A stretch of DNA of 64,000 nt from Pseudomonadota bacterium (lineage in GTDB: Bacteria > Desulfobacterota > Desulfobulbia > Desulfobulbales > Desulfocapsaceae): positions 1 to 64,000 of the forward strand of contig JAHIUA010000024.1 in NCBI GenBank assembly GCA_018817385.1, written 5' to 3'. The position numbers and the translations under genes are program-made. Shown piece after piece: positions 1 to 9,633 of this stretch. Numbering within the stretch: position 1 is the first letter of the stretch; each line of letters opens with the position of its first letter. The notes beneath the pieces were generated by a model that worked only from the letters and a program-made list of their open reading frames with translations, did not search any database and was not told where the DNA came from.

Positions 1-146
1 CATAACATCACTTTTTCCCGCATCTTTTCAATACAATCGATGCGGACGGAAAGGCACTGGCGCTTTAAGACATTGAGTTCAATCTCTGCTATATTGAGCC
101 AACTCCCATGTTTTGGTGTGTAATGGATTTCCAGACGATTTTTCTC
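1..146 (-). pseudogene. IS630-type transposase, C-terminal fragment
   Basis: Read on the minus strand from about 146 down to the window edge there is an open frame containing RLEIHYTPKHGSWLNIAEIE followed by LNVLKRQCL. This is the characteristic C-terminal signature of IS630-family DDE transposases, in the stretch around the last catalytic acidic residue. The frame has no stop and runs off the window edge. Upstream homology stops near 135-146, exactly where homology to an IS91-type transposase begins on the other strand, so this is a truncated remnant at a junction between two elements. Whether the rest of the gene lies outside the window is unknown. Confidence 0.75.
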
Positions 147-1018
147 TCTTGTGGAAATCGAAATTGTCCCAAATGCCAGAACCATGTGGCTAGCCAGTGG
201 ATAAATAAACAGCAGGTTAAGTTATTGCCTGTTCCGTATTTTATGGTCACTTGCACATTGCCATACGAACTGAGATCATTTGCCAGGTCTAATCAAAAAC
301 TGGCATATTCGCTTTTGTTTGAAAGTCTTTCAAGCACCTTGAAAGACTTTGGTAAACGCCAAAAAACCTCGGTGCTGAGATTGGTATGACGATAGTACTG
401 CATACCAACAACAGACGATTAGATTTCCATCCACATATTCATGCTGTGGTTCCTGGCGGTGGTATGGACAAACAAAGTCATCAATGGAAAAGAGTTAAGG
501 GCGACTATTTGTTTCCTCACAAGGCCTTGGCCAAGGTTTTTCGAGCCCGCTTCTTGACGGCACTTAAGGAAGCTGGATTTCTTATTCCAAAAAAGCTTCC
601 TGCAAAATGGGTTATTGATTGCTCCTATGTGGGCAAAGGAATTTCTGCCCTGAAATATCTGTCCCGGTATTTATACCGAGGGGTGATCAGTGAGAAAAAT
701 ATTGTTTCAAACAAGAATGGTCGTATCACTTTCAGATACATTGAAAGTGATACAAAAAAGATAAAATATCGCACGCTTAAAGGGGAGGATTTTTTACAGT
801 TAATAATCCAACATGTGCTACCACAAGGTTTTAGAAGAGTCAGAGACTATGGCTTTCTTCATGGTAATGCCAAAAGGCTCCGTTCCTTGATCTAACTGAT
901 ATTACGGGTGATAATCCCACAAATCACAGCCACGCCAAGACCAGCTTTCAAGTGTGCTTGCTGTCAGGCTGCTATGGTTGTCATGGCGTTCAGACGAAAT
1001 GAAGGGAAACCGGGGTAG
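147..1018 (+). pseudogene. IS91-family (Y2, rolling-circle) transposase, broken
   Basis: Homology starts at a zinc-binding motif (SCGNRNCPKCQ, from 147) and continues through LLPVPYFMVTCTLPYEL, typical of IS91/IS801-type transposases. At the A6 run 361-366 the frame shifts: frame 3 ends at 389, while the next frame reads NLGAEIGMTIVLHTNNRRLD, then FHPHIHAVVPGGG. That is the expected continuation, including the HPHIH metal site and the Y2 region (LSRYLYRG). A TAA at 893-895 interrupts the reading after FLHGNAKRLRSLI. Beyond it the same frame continues with KCACCQAAMVVMAFRR, the usual C-terminal Cys region, to a TAG at 1016-1018. One extra A in the run would restore the first frame; the TAA looks like a nonsense change. 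The N-terminus is missing and is replaced by the IS630 fragment. The element looks dead. Confidence 0.8.
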
Positions 1019-1215
1019 TTTTTTTCTCTGGCCAAGGCTCATCTTTCATTAGAACAGGAGCCAAGCTCACTCTATGATATAGCGCCATTTTTTTAGCCTG
1101 ACCCAGGCAAAGGCACAGGTGCGTACTGATACCTGAGCACTTTTTCACAAGTCACCTTTACAGCCACTTCCTCAAAAAGATAATTCCTTATAGTAGCCAC
1201 GGGCTTGTCCAACCC

Positions 1216-1255
1216 AGGATAGATTGTGGTTCGCTCCGCTCTCACAATCTATCCT
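1216..1255 (+). repeat. Perfect 13-bp inverted repeat, possible IS91-type end hairpin
   Basis: AGGATAGATTGTG (1216-1228) and CACAATCTATCCT (1243-1255) form a perfect stem around a 14-base loop, about 200 bp downstream of the broken IS91-type transposase. IS91-like elements carry a subterminal hairpin at the end following the transposase gene. The position fits such an end, but the exact border tetranucleotide was not identified. Confidence 0.5.
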
Positions 1256-1336
1256 TATTCGTTATGTACCATTTTTCAACCTTGAATCCTGTTAGGCATT
1301 GTTATACAATTAGTTAAGATTCTACGAAAATGAGCT

Positions 1337-1540
1337 AACACTGGTGATGAAAGGTAAGCTGGCACTCAGTACAGTACTCCCTTGAGGGTGAAGGTACTAA
1401 AGTCAAATCAGTTGTCAGGTGGGGATGGAAAGCCACGGGGATTTCAACAATAGATAACCGCTCAACTCTTCCAAGTAATACAGGTAAGAGCTAGGCGACT
1501 ACCCCCATAATTTGAAATAAGGGGTCTTATTTTTTATTCA
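1337..1540 (+). repeat. Possible group II intron domain I remnant
   Basis: No reading frame of note. The stretch contains AACACTGGTGATGAAAGGTA, GAGGGTGAAGGTACTAAAGTC and AGGTAAGAGCTAGGCGACTA. These resemble from memory the 5' structural domain of bacterial group II introns; no alignment was run. A diverged copy of its first 60 bases lies at 57863-57922. No reverse transcriptase or domain V follows, so if this is an intron it is only a 5' fragment. It ends right at the start of the truncated histidine kinase. Confidence 0.35.
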
Positions 1541-1549
1541 TGGCAAGGG

Positions 1550-2848
1550 TTGATACAACGCATTGTTGAGTGCTTGTTTTTCAGCAGACGATTCGATTAT
1601 CAAGCTGTGCTCTGTGATTTCAGTGGCAGGATTGCTTCTTCACTGCATCTGCCAGACTTGGTAAATGTTCTTGTCTCTGAATTGCCGAGACAATTGCAGA
1701 TCACAGGTGTTGGACTGATGATCATGGAAGAGAAACGCAGCCGTCTGTATCCGGAAAACTTACGGTTTGGCTCTCAGCTTTGGTCGAAGAGCCGACTCAA
1801 CAGTCTATTGAAGGATGGACAACATTTTTTTCTCTGCAAACCTATTGCCGATGATGCGGAACTGTCCAGGGAGTTGATGGAAATAGAGATGGCTGGTTTT
1901 TCACTGGTCTATGGATTGCAAAGAGGTTCTCAGTTTGGTGGTATGCTGCTGATTGGGTCGAGAAAAAATGGCAGATTGTACAGCAGTCGCGATATCCAGG
2001 TGTTCAGCACGTTAGCAAATCAAGTTACTATAGCGCTTGAAAATGCACTGAACTATGAAACCCTTTCCGAGAGTAAGAATCAGCTGCAGCTTGTCTATAA
2101 TAAGCTGGTTCAGGCAGAAAAAATGGCGGCTCTTGGTGAGATGACTGCCATACTTGCTCATGAGCTGAAAAATCCTATGGCCATTATTCGCAGTTCCGCA
2201 CAGTTTCTGGTGAGTGGCGATCGTACCCCGGAGGTGCAGCAGGAGTTGTTGCGTTATATTGTAGATGAGGTGGATACCCTGAACCTGGTTATTAATAATT
2301 TACTGGGACTGGCGCGTCACAAAGCTCCACGTTTTCGTAAAGTTGATATTAAAAAAGAGATAACGAGTTTTGTCGTCAGGTGGCAACAGTGTGACGATCA
2401 TTGTAAAACGGTGCAGATTAATGTCTCTTTTCCTGAACATCTCCCCGTTTGGTATGCTGATTTTAAACAGATTCGGCAGGTGCTGCTCAACTGTGTTTCC
2501 AACAGTGAGGAGATTATGGGAGATGGTGGTGGTCAGATCATTATATCCGTGCGTGAACTTGAACATGAACGGATTGAAATTCTAGTAACTGATACCGGAC
2601 CTGGCCTTACAAAGGAGGATCTTAAATTGGTGTTTAAAAAGTTTTTTACTACCAAGAAAAAGGGTGTTGGTCTGGGGTTACCTGTCTGCCGACAGATTAT
2701 TCGTGCGCATAACGGCAGTATTACTTTGGTCAATAACAAAAATGGCGGCGCATCTGTTGTTATTCACTTGCCGCTCCGGCCATTGGCAACCATTGGAGAG
2801 GAGCAAAGAGCGACGATGATACCTGTATCAACACAATCGGGAAAATAA
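1550..2848 (+). CDS. Histidine kinase with GAF domain, probably N-terminally truncated
   Basis: Sensor kinase of a two-component pair. GAF-like region at about residues 20-170, dimerisation/phosphoacceptor motif LAHELKNP near residue 205, then an ATP-binding domain with an N-box (LLNCVSNSEE), G1 (DTGPGL) and G2 (GVGLGLPV). The N-box DAxxN pattern is altered to NSEE. The first residues, LIQRIVECLFFSRRFDYQ, look like the linker that normally follows a membrane region in PrsK-type and similar kinases, and no membrane segment is present. The only suitable start is TTG at 1550 with no clear Shine-Dalgarno, and mobile-element debris lies directly upstream (in-frame stop at 1508-1510). I infer a 5' deletion. 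The response regulator gene follows after 1 bp. Confidence 0.8.
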   Translation: MIQRIVECLFFSRRFDYQAVLCDFSGRIASSLHLPDLVNVLVSELPRQLQITGVGLMIMEEKRSRLYPENLRFGSQLWSKSRLNSLLKDGQHFFLCKPIADDAELSRELMEIEMAGFSLVYGLQRGSQFGGMLLIGSRKNGRLYSSRDIQVFSTLANQVTIALENALNYETLSESKNQLQLVYNKLVQAEKMAALGEMTAILAHELKNPMAIIRSSAQFLVSGDRTPEVQQELLRYIVDEVDTLNLVINNLLGLARHKAPRFRKVDIKKEITSFVVRWQQCDDHCKTVQINVSFPEHLPVWYADFKQIRQVLLNCVSNSEEIMGDGGGQIIISVRELEHERIEILVTDTGPGLTKEDLKLVFKKFFTTKKKGVGLGLPVCRQIIRAHNGSITLVNNKNGGASVVIHLPLRPLATIGEEQRATMIPVSTQSGK

Positions 2849-2849
2849 T

Positions 2850-4190
2850 ATGGAAAGACGGATACTGATCATCGAAGATGAGGAGCGAATGCGTCGCCTG
2901 ATGGAATTGGTGTTGGTCGAGCAAGGCTATATAGTAAAGACAGTAAATGATGGTTTGGAGGGTATGGTGCTGTGGCAGACTATGAAGCCTGATGTGGTGC
3001 TGACGGATCTTAAAATGCCCAGAGCTGATGGTTTTGAGGTACTTGATTTCCGGAATCGTCTGTTCCAGCAGGTGCCGCTTATCATACTGACAGCGTATGG
3101 CACGGTGCAGAGTGCGGTAACCGCCATGAAGCAGGGGGCATATGATTATCTGGCCAAACCGATTGATAATGAACAGTTGATTGAAGTCGTGGCCAAGGCT
3201 ATAGCTGAGACTAGAAATCAAGGAGGGGCGTCGCGGGTCTGTGGGTTACAGTGGAGCAAGATGGTTGGTTCATCGCCTGTTATGAAAAAGGTGTACAAAG
3301 ATATTGCTCTGATTGGCTGCATAAGAATGTCTGTGTTAATCACCGGTGAGTCTGGAACAGGTAAAGAACTGGTTGCCAGGGCGATTCATACTCATTCGGA
3401 ACGACCTGACAGTCCTTTTGTCCGGGTTAACTGTGCTGCTATACCTCGAGACCTGTTGGAAAGTGAATTGTTCGGTCATTGTCGCGGCGCGTTTACCGGT
3501 GCGGTCAATGATCGCAAGGGCGCCTTTATCCTTGCAGACGGCGGTACCTTATTCCTTGATGAAATCGGCGATCTTCCCCTTGATCTGCAACCAAAACTAC
3601 TCCATGCTGTGGAGGAAAAATCAGTCACCCCGGTGGGAGCGACCAAAGCACAAACAGTGGACGTAAAGATTATTGCCGCCACCAATCATAATCTGGATGA
3701 GATGATACAAAGCGGATTGTTTCGTAGTGATCTTTACTACCGACTTAATTCTTTTCACATCCCTCTGCCGCCCCTGAGAAAGCGTGGAAAAGATTTGATT
3801 GAGCTCGTCGAGTATTTTCTTGATCGGTTTTGTCGTGAGCAGGGACATAAATCGTTGACCATTGATGCAGAGGCGCTGAAATTACTGCATAACTACCCCT
3901 GGCCTGGGAATATTCGTGAGCTTCGTAATGTGCTTGAACGGATTGTGTTGACCTGTAAAAATGGTGTGATAACATCAGAAATGTTGCCGGAAAAGATCAA
4001 GTGGTACTGTACAGCGACGAAAAAAAAGGACAAGGAATCGTTCGATCTGCCGGCTCAAGAAAAACAGCTTATCGCTGCTGCACTCGAAAATTGTGGTTGG
4101 AATCAGTCTGAATCGGCAAGGAAACTTGGAGTCAGTCGTAATAGTCTGCGCTACCGCATGAAGAAATACAATATTAGCCGCATGAGATAA
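2850..4190 (+). CDS. Sigma54-dependent response regulator (NtrC family)
   Basis: Receiver domain (residues 1-120; acidic pair ED at 9-10, phosphoacceptor in VLTDLKMP, Lys in AKP), AAA+ domain with Walker A GESGTGKE, intact sigma54-contact motif GAFTGA, Walker B LFLDEIGD, and a C-terminal Fis-type helix-turn-helix ([19 protein letters not shown] has the right pattern). Length of 446 residues is normal. It activates sigma54 promoters when phosphorylated, presumably by the kinase immediately upstream, with which it is transcriptionally coupled. The pairing with a GAF kinase resembles PrsK/PrsR exosortase-linked systems, but no exosortase or PEP-CTERM gene is in the window. Confidence 0.92.
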   Translation: MERRILIIEDEERMRRLMELVLVEQGYIVKTVNDGLEGMVLWQTMKPDVVLTDLKMPRADGFEVLDFRNRLFQQVPLIILTAYGTVQSAVTAMKQGAYDYLAKPIDNEQLIEVVAKAIAETRNQGGASRVCGLQWSKMVGSSPVMKKVYKDIALIGCIRMSVLITGESGTGKELVARAIHTHSERPDSPFVRVNCAAIPRDLLESELFGHCRGAFTGAVNDRKGAFILADGGTLFLDEIGDLPLDLQPKLLHAVEEKSVTPVGATKAQTVDVKIIAATNHNLDEMIQSGLFRSDLYYRLNSFHIPLPPLRKRGKDLIELVEYFLDRFCREQGHKSLTIDAEALKLLHNYPWPGNIRELRNVLERIVLTCKNGVITSEMLPEKIKWYCTATKKKDKESFDLPAQEKQLIAAALENCGWNQSESARKLGVSRNSLRYRMKKYNISRMR

Positions 4191-4506
4191 TACCTGTCCA
4201 TAACTGGCTATGTTACCCAGCGTCTCTGCTGACATCGTTGTTCACAAAAAAAGTAATTCGGCATAATTTTCTGCCAACTCATCAATAGAGGGCCACCTGT
4301 CGGCCGGGTTATTGTGCTGTATGCAGTGCCATCGATGCGAACATTTGCTCCCAGCCAGTTCCACACCGTTGATATCCTTTTCCAGATTTCTTTTTCTGTG
4401 AGGGGATCTACCCTTTGTCCCCTCCCTTTTCACTTGGCAGAAACATGCTGAAGACATGAATCCTTTGAAGGGCGCTTTCTATATCGAAGTTTTTATGGAG
4501 TTTGTG
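4191..4506. other. Convergent intergenic region
   Basis: Lies between the ends of the sigma54 regulator (plus) and the GH13 gene (minus). I see no convincing gene, terminator or repeat; the short minus-strand frame at 4242-4457 has no recognisable features. Confidence 0.5.
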
Positions 4507-6345
4507 TTAGGAATTGTTTTGTGACAGGATAAGGACGGAATAAGGTCCTATACCCACGTTGGCTCGAAATGGCATGTTGTCCATAGAGCCATCACAGGCT
4601 GTAGTATCGTAGCCCACGTGGTTACCAAAATTTTTACTATATCCCTGCCAGTCGCTGTTGAAACGTACGCACCATTGGCCTGCACGGGGCATACCCAGAG
4701 TGTAACTGGAATAGATACGGTTGGCAAAATTCGCGACGACTACGATATCGTCGCCTGGTCCACCATTTTCCCACCGGTGGAAGGCGATGACTTTGTCACT
4801 ATTGTTGACGTGATGGACGTTAACGTGTTGTCCTCGCAGACCGCGTGTCTGATTGAACCAGTTCCGGCGAAGCCGAATCAGATCGCGGTAAAGCAGATTT
4901 ATACCGTTAAAATCTTGTAGCCTCGACCAGTTGAGAGGAACCGTATCTTGAAAGTATCCGTCTTCGAGGAACTCCTGTCCCTGGAAAATCATCGGTATGC
5001 CGGGCGCGGTGAAAACCATCGCCGCGCCAAGGGTGGATCGTTTTTGGGAGAACCAACTGTTTGCATTACCGGGCCAGATTTCTTCCGGTACTCGGCTTTT
5101 GCCATTCGCCACTTCATCGTGGGACTCGGTATAGATAACCCGCTGCATTGCGTTGTTATTGTAGTCATGGGAAAGGGCGTCTCGTATAGCTAGCATGTCA
5201 CGACTATCGTCATACCTGGAGATAATTGCACTCCGGACCGGATGTACAAAACCCGCATCCCATTGGGTGCAGAAGCCAGCACCGCCTACGCCCGTGTCCT
5301 TGGTGATCCATTCGTTATTTTGTAAATCTTCACCAATAGTAATTTTCCACGATTGCTTCGTGCGGATTTCATTGTTTATCCACTGCAGGAGGCCCCAACC
5401 GTCAGGTAAGTCTCCAGTAGGATCATTATTATTACCGTTTCGGTTGCGAATGTTGACCACTGAGTCAAAACGCAGGCCATCCAGTCGATATTTGTTCAGC
5501 CAGAAGAGCGCATTGTCACGGAAAAACTGGCGTACCTCCTCCCGACTGTAATCAGGGCGAGTTGCACCCCAAGGGGTATGAACGCGTTCATTGTCATAGA
5601 AGTAGATTCCGCCTGCATGATTGCCATCAGACCACCCGTCGAAGCACCACAGGTCGTTATCGCCAGGGCCGCAGTGGTTGTAAACAACGTCTAAAATCAC
5701 AGCAATGCCGTATTCATGCGCAGCTTTGATAAATTTGTGTAGTCCCTGCGGTCCGCCGAGCGCGCTCTCCACAGAAAACGGCTGAGACGGATTGTACCCC
5801 CACGAACAATCTGTCGGGAATTCGGCAACCGGCATTATCTCGATAGCGTTAATACCCAAATCCTGCAAGTAGGCCAATTTGGGCATAATTTTGTTGAATG
5901 TACCAGGGCCGTTACCTGGCGCATCGTTGAAGGTGCCCACATGCATTTCGTAGATAACAAGTTCATTCCATGGTGGCATTGTGAAGTTGTCTCCCTTCCA
6001 GTCAAAGTTGGGATCGTGAATGATGGCATTGCCCGACGAATTGACTAATTCACTTGCGTAGGGATTCTTGCGCCAGATCAGAGGATTCTCACCGCTACGG
6101 ATAACAAATTGATATTCGTCGCCAATTTTAGCTCCAGGAATTTCCGTCGACCAGTAGCCGTTGCCCTCACTGGCGAAAGGATTGGCAGTGGTGCTCCATT
6201 GGTTGAAAGTCCCTGCTGCAAAGACTTCTGAGGCAAAGGGAGCCCAGACACGAAACGCGACGCCTCCTTCAAAAAGTATGGTTCCCATCCCCCGACGGGC
6301 AGTTGGTGAAACGGTTGTGGGAGAGTCTAAGGACTTTACAGGCAT
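4507..6345 (-). CDS. GH13 alpha-amylase/branching-enzyme-like protein with CBM48
   Basis: Acts on alpha-glucans. N-terminal CBM48/E-set domain (GVAFRVWAPFASEVFAAGTF, residues about 28-110), then a GH13 barrel. The catalytic set is visible: nucleophile Asp in GLRFDSV, acid/base Glu in TIGEDLQ and transition-state Asp in ESHDEV, plus region I DVVYNH. The C-terminal beta domain is present; 612 residues is near complete. Domain order is that of glucan branching or maltooligosyl-trehalose hydrolase relatives, so the exact reaction is open. No signal peptide, so cytoplasmic. Start chosen for AAAGGAG 6 bp upstream. It ends a run of minus-strand genes that includes proteases and an EndoU-like enzyme, and no other glycogen gene is nearby. 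Confidence 0.88.
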   Translation of the reverse strand: MPVKSLDSPTTVSPTARRGMGTILFEGGVAFRVWAPFASEVFAAGTFNQWSTTANPFASEGNGYWSTEIPGAKIGDEYQFVIRSGENPLIWRKNPYASELVNSSGNAIIHDPNFDWKGDNFTMPPWNELVIYEMHVGTFNDAPGNGPGTFNKIMPKLAYLQDLGINAIEIMPVAEFPTDCSWGYNPSQPFSVESALGGPQGLHKFIKAAHEYGIAVILDVVYNHCGPGDNDLWCFDGWSDGNHAGGIYFYDNERVHTPWGATRPDYSREEVRQFFRDNALFWLNKYRLDGLRFDSVVNIRNRNGNNNDPTGDLPDGWGLLQWINNEIRTKQSWKITIGEDLQNNEWITKDTGVGGAGFCTQWDAGFVHPVRSAIISRYDDSRDMLAIRDALSHDYNNNAMQRVIYTESHDEVANGKSRVPEEIWPGNANSWFSQKRSTLGAAMVFTAPGIPMIFQGQEFLEDGYFQDTVPLNWSRLQDFNGINLLYRDLIRLRRNWFNQTRGLRGQHVNVHHVNNSDKVIAFHRWENGGPGDDIVVVANFANRIYSSYTLGMPRAGQWCVRFNSDWQGYSKNFGNHVGYDTTACDGSMDNMPFRANVGIGPYSVLILSQNNS

Positions 6346-6595
6346 AGGGACTCCTTTCGGTATGACGCGGATCTTCGTTTCAGGTCGTTAAAGTTTTATT
6401 TTATTGAAAAAGAATAGCAGTGAGGGCCGGAAGACCTACGTGATAATTGCCAGTTCGTCCCGTGCCAAGAGCATTTTTCATTTTTGCTCAGAGATGCTAA
6501 ATCGTTCTTGAAGCAGGGAGCATAGATGTGGTTGCCCGATCCGGCTGGACTCAGGGGATGACAGGCTCAACCGGAACGGGACGATAAAGTGAAAA

Positions 6596-6970
6596 TTATA
6601 AGATGTAGCCAACCGCAGTGATCTGGTAAGCGACACGGTTGATATATCCGTCGCTGTCGCGGATCGCCAACGGCACTCGCAGAAGAATACGGCTGTTGTA
6701 CGTGCCCCAGCGTACCCCATCAACGGCCCAGCCAGCATTAACAGCATGATTAGAATTGCTGATGCTCGCAAGAGAGACTACTGGAGTGACGTCGATGAGG
6801 TTGCGCCAAGTTGGACCAACCACCACATACAATTCATCGCGCTTCCAAGATCCACCGGATCCCCTGAAGCTAAAAACCGGATATCCAGATAAAAATACCA
6901 AGTCGCGATTGTAATGATCTTTAGTGCGAAGTTCATGTGGTGTAGCGATTCCATTAGGCCAAAATGCCAT
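6596..6970 (-). CDS. Hypothetical protein, 124 aa
   Basis: Not recognised. Starts with MAFWPNGIATPHELRTKDHY after a strong AAAGGAGG site. The chain is rich in beta-prone and aromatic residues with no membrane segment, signal peptide or cysteine. It lies 72 bp downstream of an acidic hypothetical protein and 250 bp upstream of the GH13 gene, on the same strand; a structural or carbohydrate-binding role is only a guess. Confidence 0.6.
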   Translation of the reverse strand: MAFWPNGIATPHELRTKDHYNRDLVFLSGYPVFSFRGSGGSWKRDELYVVVGPTWRNLIDVTPVVSLASISNSNHAVNAGWAVDGVRWGTYNSRILLRVPLAIRDSDGYINRVAYQITAVGYIL

Positions 6971-7042
6971 AATTATCCCTCCTTTTGTTTGAGTTCTCGA
7001 CTTTTACTTTCCATCCAACTCAACCTAAGAACCAGATGCTGA

Positions 7043-7546
7043 TCAAATCTCGGGGATTTCTTCCCCGTCAAACGGCCACGGCGGTGGTGCCGATGACCTC
7101 AACAGAACATCAAATGGATCAATGTTTTCTGTTGCTAGAGATTCGCCTGTTCCGCGATCGACAAAATGCAGATCCGATATATGTCCGTTCACTGCAACTG
7201 ATTTGGTGGCTATTAGGACAGTTCCGTCGGCTAAGGTTTCATTAAGATCCGTCCCTTCAACCTTTAAAAATTCTTCTTCTGGTAGCACAACTTCTCCAAA
7301 CTCAGCCTTATCAGATTCCGTCTCGACAGCTTCAACTCTACACAAATCCATTTCATCATTCAGTTTGACCATATCATCGGATGATAGCTCTGGAGCTGCC
7401 GCCGCTTTGGCTGCGACTGAGAGGTCCAGATCGGTAGTATCGTTGGTGGACAGTGGGCCTTCTTCAGGGGCCTGAGTGCTTATTCCCTCCGATTCCGGTG
7501 GCTGAGTGTCAAGAATCTCTTCTTTTTTGTTTTTTTTCAGTACCAT
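7043..7546 (-). CDS. Acidic hypothetical protein, 167 aa
   Basis: Not recognised. Highly acidic, with a low-complexity N-terminal half (KKNKKEE, then Glu/Pro/Thr-rich sequence, then an Ala run AAKAAAA) and a more ordered second half containing LADGTVLIATKSVAVNGHI. The end is Pro-rich (SSAPPPWPFDGEE). One cysteine. No signal peptide or membrane segment. TAGGAGA Shine-Dalgarno. Possibly an intrinsically disordered partner or substrate of neighbouring proteases, which is inference from position only. Confidence 0.55.
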   Translation of the reverse strand: MVLKKNKKEEILDTQPPESEGISTQAPEEGPLSTNDTTDLDLSVAAKAAAAPELSSDDMVKLNDEMDLCRVEAVETESDKAEFGEVVLPEEEFLKVEGTDLNETLADGTVLIATKSVAVNGHISDLHFVDRGTGESLATENIDPFDVLLRSSAPPPWPFDGEEIPEI

Positions 7547-8302
7547 GACAATCTCCTATTTGAATGTTTTGTGCCACTCGTTTGATATTTGATGTTTTAT
7601 AAATTCGTTCTGTCAAAAGAATATATGACTACGAGATGTTCTCTGTTATAATTACTTTGAGACATTACATAAGTGATTCTTCCAATAGTCAAAGCAATTA
7701 TTCAGAAGAAATATATCTTCGTTCATTTATGTATTCTCGAATAGCACTAATATACTTAAAAGTCGTAACTGAACGAATACAAAGCACTTGTAAACAGTTA
7801 CAGAGTAGTTATATGCCAATTATTTGGCATTACCTGAATAGTTATGAGTCAACATACATTCTTTTGCATATTTTATGCCACATGAAGAAGAATGCTCTTA
7901 GTTGTAACCAGTTGTTTGAAATTGGAATGTACAACTCTAAACCAAAGAAGCTTGTAAGCTGAGAGTGGTGCATATGAAGCAATTTTGGTGGTGCATTTCA
8001 ACCAGGAATCAGTTGATCCTTTAAAATTTGAAAATTGGACTATATCCGAGTTTCTCAAATGGGTTTTATGCATAAACGCTCTGCAACTATAGGCTGAGTT
8101 AACAAAAGGCACGTGCAAAACTCCGAAGAGTTATACGTCTCCAAAACTGCAGTGCTTTTCCTCCTCAACCTCTGCTCAATAGCTAGTAGGAGCTCTAGCC
8201 CGTAATTTCGATACCTCAATAGGCTTTTGAGAAACCCGGATAGATCCTGCCCCCCCCCTAACTATAATTGAAAGTTATGAGGTAGGTCTCTCTTGAGGGC
8301 CT
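7547..8302. other. Gene-free stretch holding a MITE-like repeat
   Basis: This 756-bp gap separates the acidic protein from the EndoU gene. It contains the 152-bp repeat at 7694-7845 and two copies of TGGTGCAT at 7967-7974 and 7989-7996, an octamer also found in two other gaps of the island. Short frames here have no coding character. A C9 run lies near 8251-8259. Confidence 0.5.
7694..7845 (-). repeat. 152-bp palindromic MITE-like repeat, copy 1
   Basis: Ends GCAATTATTC and GAATAGTTAT; internal arms include ATCTTCGTTC and GAACTGAACGAATAC-like sequence. Same length and layout as the copies at 20574, 27714, 39569 and 58077. Orientation is given relative to the 20574 copy. No coding capacity. 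Confidence 0.75.
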
Positions 8303-9556
8303 CTAAAACAGAATAGTCTGACCGTCAGTCTTTATTTGCCCTTTCGAATAGGTGACGGTATGGATTGTCAGACCATTTGTATTGACAACACGTATTTGAC
8401 CGCCATTATTGGATAATTGAGCTCCCTGTGGATCAAGTCGAATCCGCACGCTATCACCAGCGCCGATCACCATACTATCCAATGATTGGAACCTTCCATT
8501 CTTGTCCTCCAGGCGCCATCCGTTCAGCGTTTCAATCGTATCACCGGTGTTAATGAGGGTGACCGTTTCATATCCAGGATCATGGCCTTTGGGGTTGATT
8601 AATGCCGCAATTATCCTGATCATTCCAGCCGATACTTGAGTGGTGTCACCATTGCCCCCATTGTCTGAGTCAGCCGGTCCTATGAATGAAGGGTAAAATG
8701 TACGTATATGTCGATTATTGTCGCTACGAAACAACTTGAGATCATACTTTGCCCCATTAATTACTCCCTGTTTTGGAGCCCGTGCACCAAGATGTGCGCG
8801 CACGGAACCTAGCGCCAATAAACCTTCAACACTACAGCCGACAAAAAAACCTCCGATGGGTTTAGTGAGCGGTCGTAAAGATTCTCGGTCGTAATCCGGT
8901 GCATGCCAACGATACGATATTGTGATGGATTCGGGAAACTGTGCCTGGGAATCCCCTTGCTTTGCGCCTAAATACACTATTCGATCATCTACTAATCCTG
9001 GAAAATGTGCCTGAGCATCGTCCACTAAACGGGCAAAACCATCATCAAGATAATACTTGTACCAAAAGTGATATCCCTTGGCCTTTGCACCTTCCTGTTC
9101 GCCAACCACAACATGCTCAAATCCGCTCAAATGAGGATCCCCTCCCTGCGAAAACTTGCGAAACCACATCTCCATAAGCGTGTTGTACCAACGTTCGCGA
9201 GTTATGCTGGTCCCTGTAGCCTGTGCCACATAGTCACGAGCTACCTGCATCGGTGCCGTATCAACCATAGCATGAACGAGATCATGCACTTCTTCGCGTT
9301 CCTCAGGTGTATCATTCTCCTCATCACGCTCAGGCAACGCAAAATTATCAAAAAGTTCCCGGCATAAATCATAGGTACGACGTTTTGAATCCGGTATGAT
9401 TGCTTCTGGAAGTGCTCGAAGGGATTGGTCTTCGGTATTCAAATTACTGTTCACTTTTACATAACCAATAGTCGAGTCTCCCGATTCGGTATCAAGCATC
9501 GGTACAACACCTGATTCGGACTGATCAGCGTCCCATATCTTTTGATAGATATCCAT
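8303..9556 (-). CDS. EndoU/XendoU-like ribonuclease with C-terminal lamin-tail domain
   Basis: The region around residues 120-260 carries the EndoU signature: GFEHVVVGE (His148), GYHFWYKYYL (His163) and TKPIGGFFVGCS (Lys232). Together these match the His-His-Lys catalytic set of XendoU-type endoribonucleases, which cut RNA preferentially at uridines. Residues about 307-417 form a lamin-tail-like beta domain (ETVTLINTGDTIETLNGWRL). No signal peptide, so the enzyme is probably cytoplasmic, unlike most bacterial EndoU toxins, which are exported effectors. There is no toxin-delivery gene or immunity gene next to it. It lies 78 bp downstream of a radical SAM gene on the same strand. Function in this cluster is inferred, not known. 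Confidence 0.8.
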   Translation of the reverse strand: MDIYQKIWDADQSESGVVPMLDTESGDSTIGYVKVNSNLNTEDQSLRALPEAIIPDSKRRTYDLCRELFDNFALPERDEENDTPEEREEVHDLVHAMVDTAPMQVARDYVAQATGTSITRERWYNTLMEMWFRKFSQGGDPHLSGFEHVVVGEQEGAKAKGYHFWYKYYLDDGFARLVDDAQAHFPGLVDDRIVYLGAKQGDSQAQFPESITISYRWHAPDYDRESLRPLTKPIGGFFVGCSVEGLLALGSVRAHLGARAPKQGVINGAKYDLKLFRSDNNRHIRTFYPSFIGPADSDNGGNGDTTQVSAGMIRIIAALINPKGHDPGYETVTLINTGDTIETLNGWRLEDKNGRFQSLDSMVIGAGDSVRIRLDPQGAQLSNNGGQIRVVNTNGLTIHTVTYSKGQIKTDGQTILF

Positions 9557-9633
9557 ATGTTAACCACCGTAAAAGTTGAATGTGCGAAAAAACAAGCCGT
9601 TTCAAAGAGGTCAGAGAGTCGAACCTGATATCC

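Noticed and set aside
1337-1540. Possible riboswitch or tRNA-like structure
   Set aside because: No match to a known aptamer or to tRNA arms that I can support; the resemblance to group II intron domain I is stronger.
4242-4457. Short minus-strand open frame
   Set aside because: No ribosome-binding site, domain or context; it lies in a convergent gap.
7636-7962. Frame overlapping the MITE-like repeat
   Set aside because: It runs through a non-coding palindromic repeat and has no start signal.
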